From Flavobacteriaceae bacterium (GTDB lineage: Bacteria > Bacteroidota > Bacteroidia > Flavobacteriales > Flavobacteriaceae), in assembly GCA_030828025.1 (NCBI GenBank), contig JAURDG010000003.1, forward strand, positions 1 through 22,620: 22,620 nt of DNA. Reading direction: 5' to 3'. Position numbers and translations under genes: made by a program. Position 1 is the stretch's first letter. Every line of letters begins with the position of its first letter. Below are positions 22,135-22,620 of this stretch, piece by piece. The notes under the pieces were generated by a model. The model did not search any database and was not told the DNA's origin. It worked only from the letters and a program-made list of their open reading frames with translations.

Positions 22135-22620
22135 CTAAATATCAATTTGAGTAACACTTCTATGGTAGCGCATGATAACGTTTGGATCAGGAAAAAGCGT
22201 CGTTTTTGCTGTTCCTTTATCGTCATAATCAAACTGTGACAATACGTAGCGCATGCTTTCCAGCCGTGCTTGCTTTTTGTCGTTGGTCTTGACGATTATC
22301 CAAGGACAAAAGTTGGTGTGCGTATTGCTGAACATCAACTCCTTGTAGTGCGTGTATTTGTCCCATAACTGCTGTCCCTCAACATCAACAGGGCTAAACT
22401 TCCAGCGCTTTAATGGATTACTTAAGCGGGCATCAAAACGCTTTTTTTGCTCTTCTTTGGAAATAGAAAACCAAAACTTAATAATCTTCAAATTGTCCTC
22501 ATAAAGCAAATGTTCAAACTCGGGAACTTGCGCCATAAATTTATCGTACTGTTCTTTGCTACAAAAACCCATAACGGGTTCTACAACTGCCCGATTGTAC
22601 CAACTGCGGTCAAAAAACAC
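22135..22620 (-). CDS. ppk2: Polyphosphate kinase 2 family protein (copy 2, 5' end missing)
   Basis: The visible 161 residues are the C-terminal part of a second PPK2 protein. They start at Walker B (VFFDRSWYNRAVVEPV), whose 5' side lies beyond the window, so the first listed codon is not the true start. Shared segments with copy 1 include KEEQKKRFD, NPLKRWKFSPVD and FCPWIIVKT. The C-terminus is longer, adding a tail with TLFPDPNVIMRYHRS. The two genes form a tandem pair with a 3-base gap. The divergence suggests an old duplication. Confidence 0.92.
   Translation of the reverse strand: MFFDRSWYNRAVVEPVMGFCSKEQYDKFMAQVPEFEHLLYEDNLKIIKFWFSISKEEQKKRFDARLSNPLKRWKFSPVDVEGQQLWDKYTHYKELMFSNTHTNFCPWIIVKTNDKKQARLESMRYVLSQFDYDDKGTAKTTLFPDPNVIMRYHRSVTQIDI

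Overview
This window reads as chromosomal backbone from a member of the Bacteroidota, most likely the Flavobacteriales. Several things point there: a ResB-like/CcsA-type cytochrome c maturation protein, a bacillithiol deacetylase, DUF1599 and DUF3050 proteins, a Rho factor with a long disordered insert, a folP-cdaA pair, and many TAnnTTTG-type -7 promoter elements with few Shine-Dalgarno sites. Base composition is moderate (roughly 40-43% GC by eye) except for one AT-rich pocket.

Layout. Positions 1-7672 are all on the minus strand: the N-terminal part of a cytochrome c biogenesis protein (cut by the window edge), two envelope proteins of the SurA/PpiC type, guaB, a three-gene set of outer-membrane porin, exported FMN-binding protein and four-helix membrane protein, and an HMG-CoA lyase-like gene. 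Positions 7742-9572 are plus strand: a DUF3050 protein and an M28 zinc peptidase lipoprotein. They end at a strong bidirectional terminator shared with a convergent tRNA-His gene. Positions 9702-10965 form a sparse, AT-rich pocket with tiny ORFs, a YdjM-like membrane hydrolase gene and a broken lipoprotein leader. Positions 10966-14689 hold a minus-strand run: DUF1599, tpiA, prmA, clpS, an exported glutathione peroxidase-like protein, and bshB1. Then come folP-cdaA on plus, an ABC exporter and truA on minus, a YfcE-like phosphoesterase and rho on plus. The right end carries a terminator, a paired palindromic repeat and two tandem PPK2 kinase genes on minus (the upstream one truncated by the window edge).

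How the genes fit together. Most of this is housekeeping: purine synthesis (guaB), glycolysis (tpiA), folate (folP), c-di-AMP (cdaA), translation and tRNA modification (prmA, truA), proteolysis (clpS), transcription termination (rho) and polyphosphate-nucleotide metabolism (ppk2). Envelope folding is represented by two SurA-like proteins. The glutathione peroxidase-like gene overlaps bshB1 by ATGA, which joins peroxide reduction with low-molecular-weight thiol synthesis. The most intriguing less-described items are the porin/FMN-protein/membrane-protein module, the DUF3050 protein with a metal-ligand-like residue pattern, the AT-rich pocket with its microproteins, and the paired palindromic repeat next to rho. 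I saw no CRISPR array, phage, transposase or recognisable defence system.
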